A stretch of 33,889 bases of DNA, taken from assembly GCA_022821585.1 (NCBI GenBank), contig JAJEDI010000028.1, positions 1 to 33,889 of the forward strand, in the 5' to 3' direction. The notes beneath the pieces were generated by a model that saw only the letters and a program-made list of their open reading frames with translations, was not told where the DNA came from and made no database searches. Positions 33,750 through 33,889 of this stretch are shown here, one piece after another. A program made the translations under genes and the position numbers. Each line of letters starts with the position of its first letter. Position 1 is the stretch's first letter. This DNA comes from Caldilineaceae bacterium (GTDB taxonomy: Bacteria; Chloroflexota; Anaerolineae; Caldilineales; Caldilineaceae).

Positions 33750-33889
33750 TGACCTGCCCCCCAAGAACTGGTCCAGGTATAATGTTAGTAATGGGCCGTA
33801 GAAAGGGGGAAAGATGGCGAAGAAGAGACATACGCCGGAGCAGGTGATCAACAAGCTGAGAGAAGCTGAGGTGGCGATAGCCGAGGGCA
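33750..33889 (+). mobile_element. IS3-family element, left end (cut by window edge)
   Basis: The inverted-repeat end starts TGACCTGCCCCCCAAGA at 33750, typical of an IS3 subgroup, and is followed 64 bases later by an orfA start. The element continues beyond the window. It directly flanks the ASCH gene (41 bases). Confidence 0.75.
33814..33889 (+). CDS. IS3-family transposase OrfA, N-terminal fragment
   Basis: The first 25 residues (MAKKRHTPEQVINKLREAEV) match the classic helix-turn-helix OrfA start, where relatives read KRHTPEQIVNKLREAEV. AAAGGGGGAAAG precedes the ATG. It is truncated by the window end; an orfB in another frame would be expected beyond. Confidence 0.88.
   Translation, partial: MAKKRHTPEQVINKLREAEVAIAEG

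Overview
The window looks like a chromosomal piece of a high-GC bacterium of the Chloroflexota (Caldilinea/Anaerolineae-like, possibly a marine or sponge-associated lineage). That is an inference from gene style: Tat-type lipoprotein sugar-binding proteins, long FtsX permeases with an extra ATPase, PhyH oxygenases, Gfo/Idh oxidoreductases and a sulfatase. No rRNA or other taxonomic marker is present, and I see no tRNA, CRISPR array or replication origin.

Region 1 (1-14154) holds two diverged tandem copies of one carbohydrate-uptake cassette: solute-binding protein, MalF-type permease, MalG-type permease, a beta-propeller glycosidase-like enzyme, an SDR dehydrogenase and, on the opposite strand, a PhyH-type Fe(II)/2-oxoglutarate oxygenase followed by a small membrane protein. 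Copy 1 (1-6650) keeps the glycosidase-like gene and has a second one, but its PhyH and small membrane genes are wrecked. Copy 2 (7846-14154) keeps PhyH and the membrane gene, but its glycosidase-like gene is a stump and the second one is absent. The copies have therefore decayed reciprocally and together still supply one full gene set. Between them lie a scrap of a third permease gene, a MITE-like inverted pair and a dead IS5-family transposase.

Region 2 (14393-15133) is a hicB-hicA toxin-antitoxin pair with a good sigma70-type promoter and a terminator hairpin.

Region 3 (15294-23724, minus strand) reads as one transcription direction: a lipoprotein HlyD-like adaptor, a large FtsX-type permease and two LolD/MacB-type ATPases (one with a C-terminal AbrB-like domain), then a zinc alcohol dehydrogenase and a Gfo/Idh/MocA oxidoreductase suited to sugar or polyol oxidation. 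A plus-strand sulfatase follows (24377-25777). It converges on a small hypothetical gene, a FemAB-like N-acyltransferase and a membrane-anchored protein with two jelly-roll modules.

Region 4 (29323-33889) is more AT-rich and accessory in character: a small MITE-like element, a two-CxxC hypothetical protein, a frameshifted scrap resembling a restriction/methylase C-terminus, a 673-residue GNAT-PIN-(GNAT-like)-PUA/EVE-like multidomain protein overlapping an ASCH-domain gene, and the left end of an IS3-family element. The GNAT-PIN/ASCH pair is the best candidate for an undescribed RNA-modification, toxin-antitoxin or defence system.

Across the window, spacers carry arrays with a strict 7-base period (STRR-like heptamers). 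One array sits inside the FemAB-like reading frame, and inverted heptamers form a perfect 13-bp hairpin between the binding-protein and permease genes in both cassette copies.
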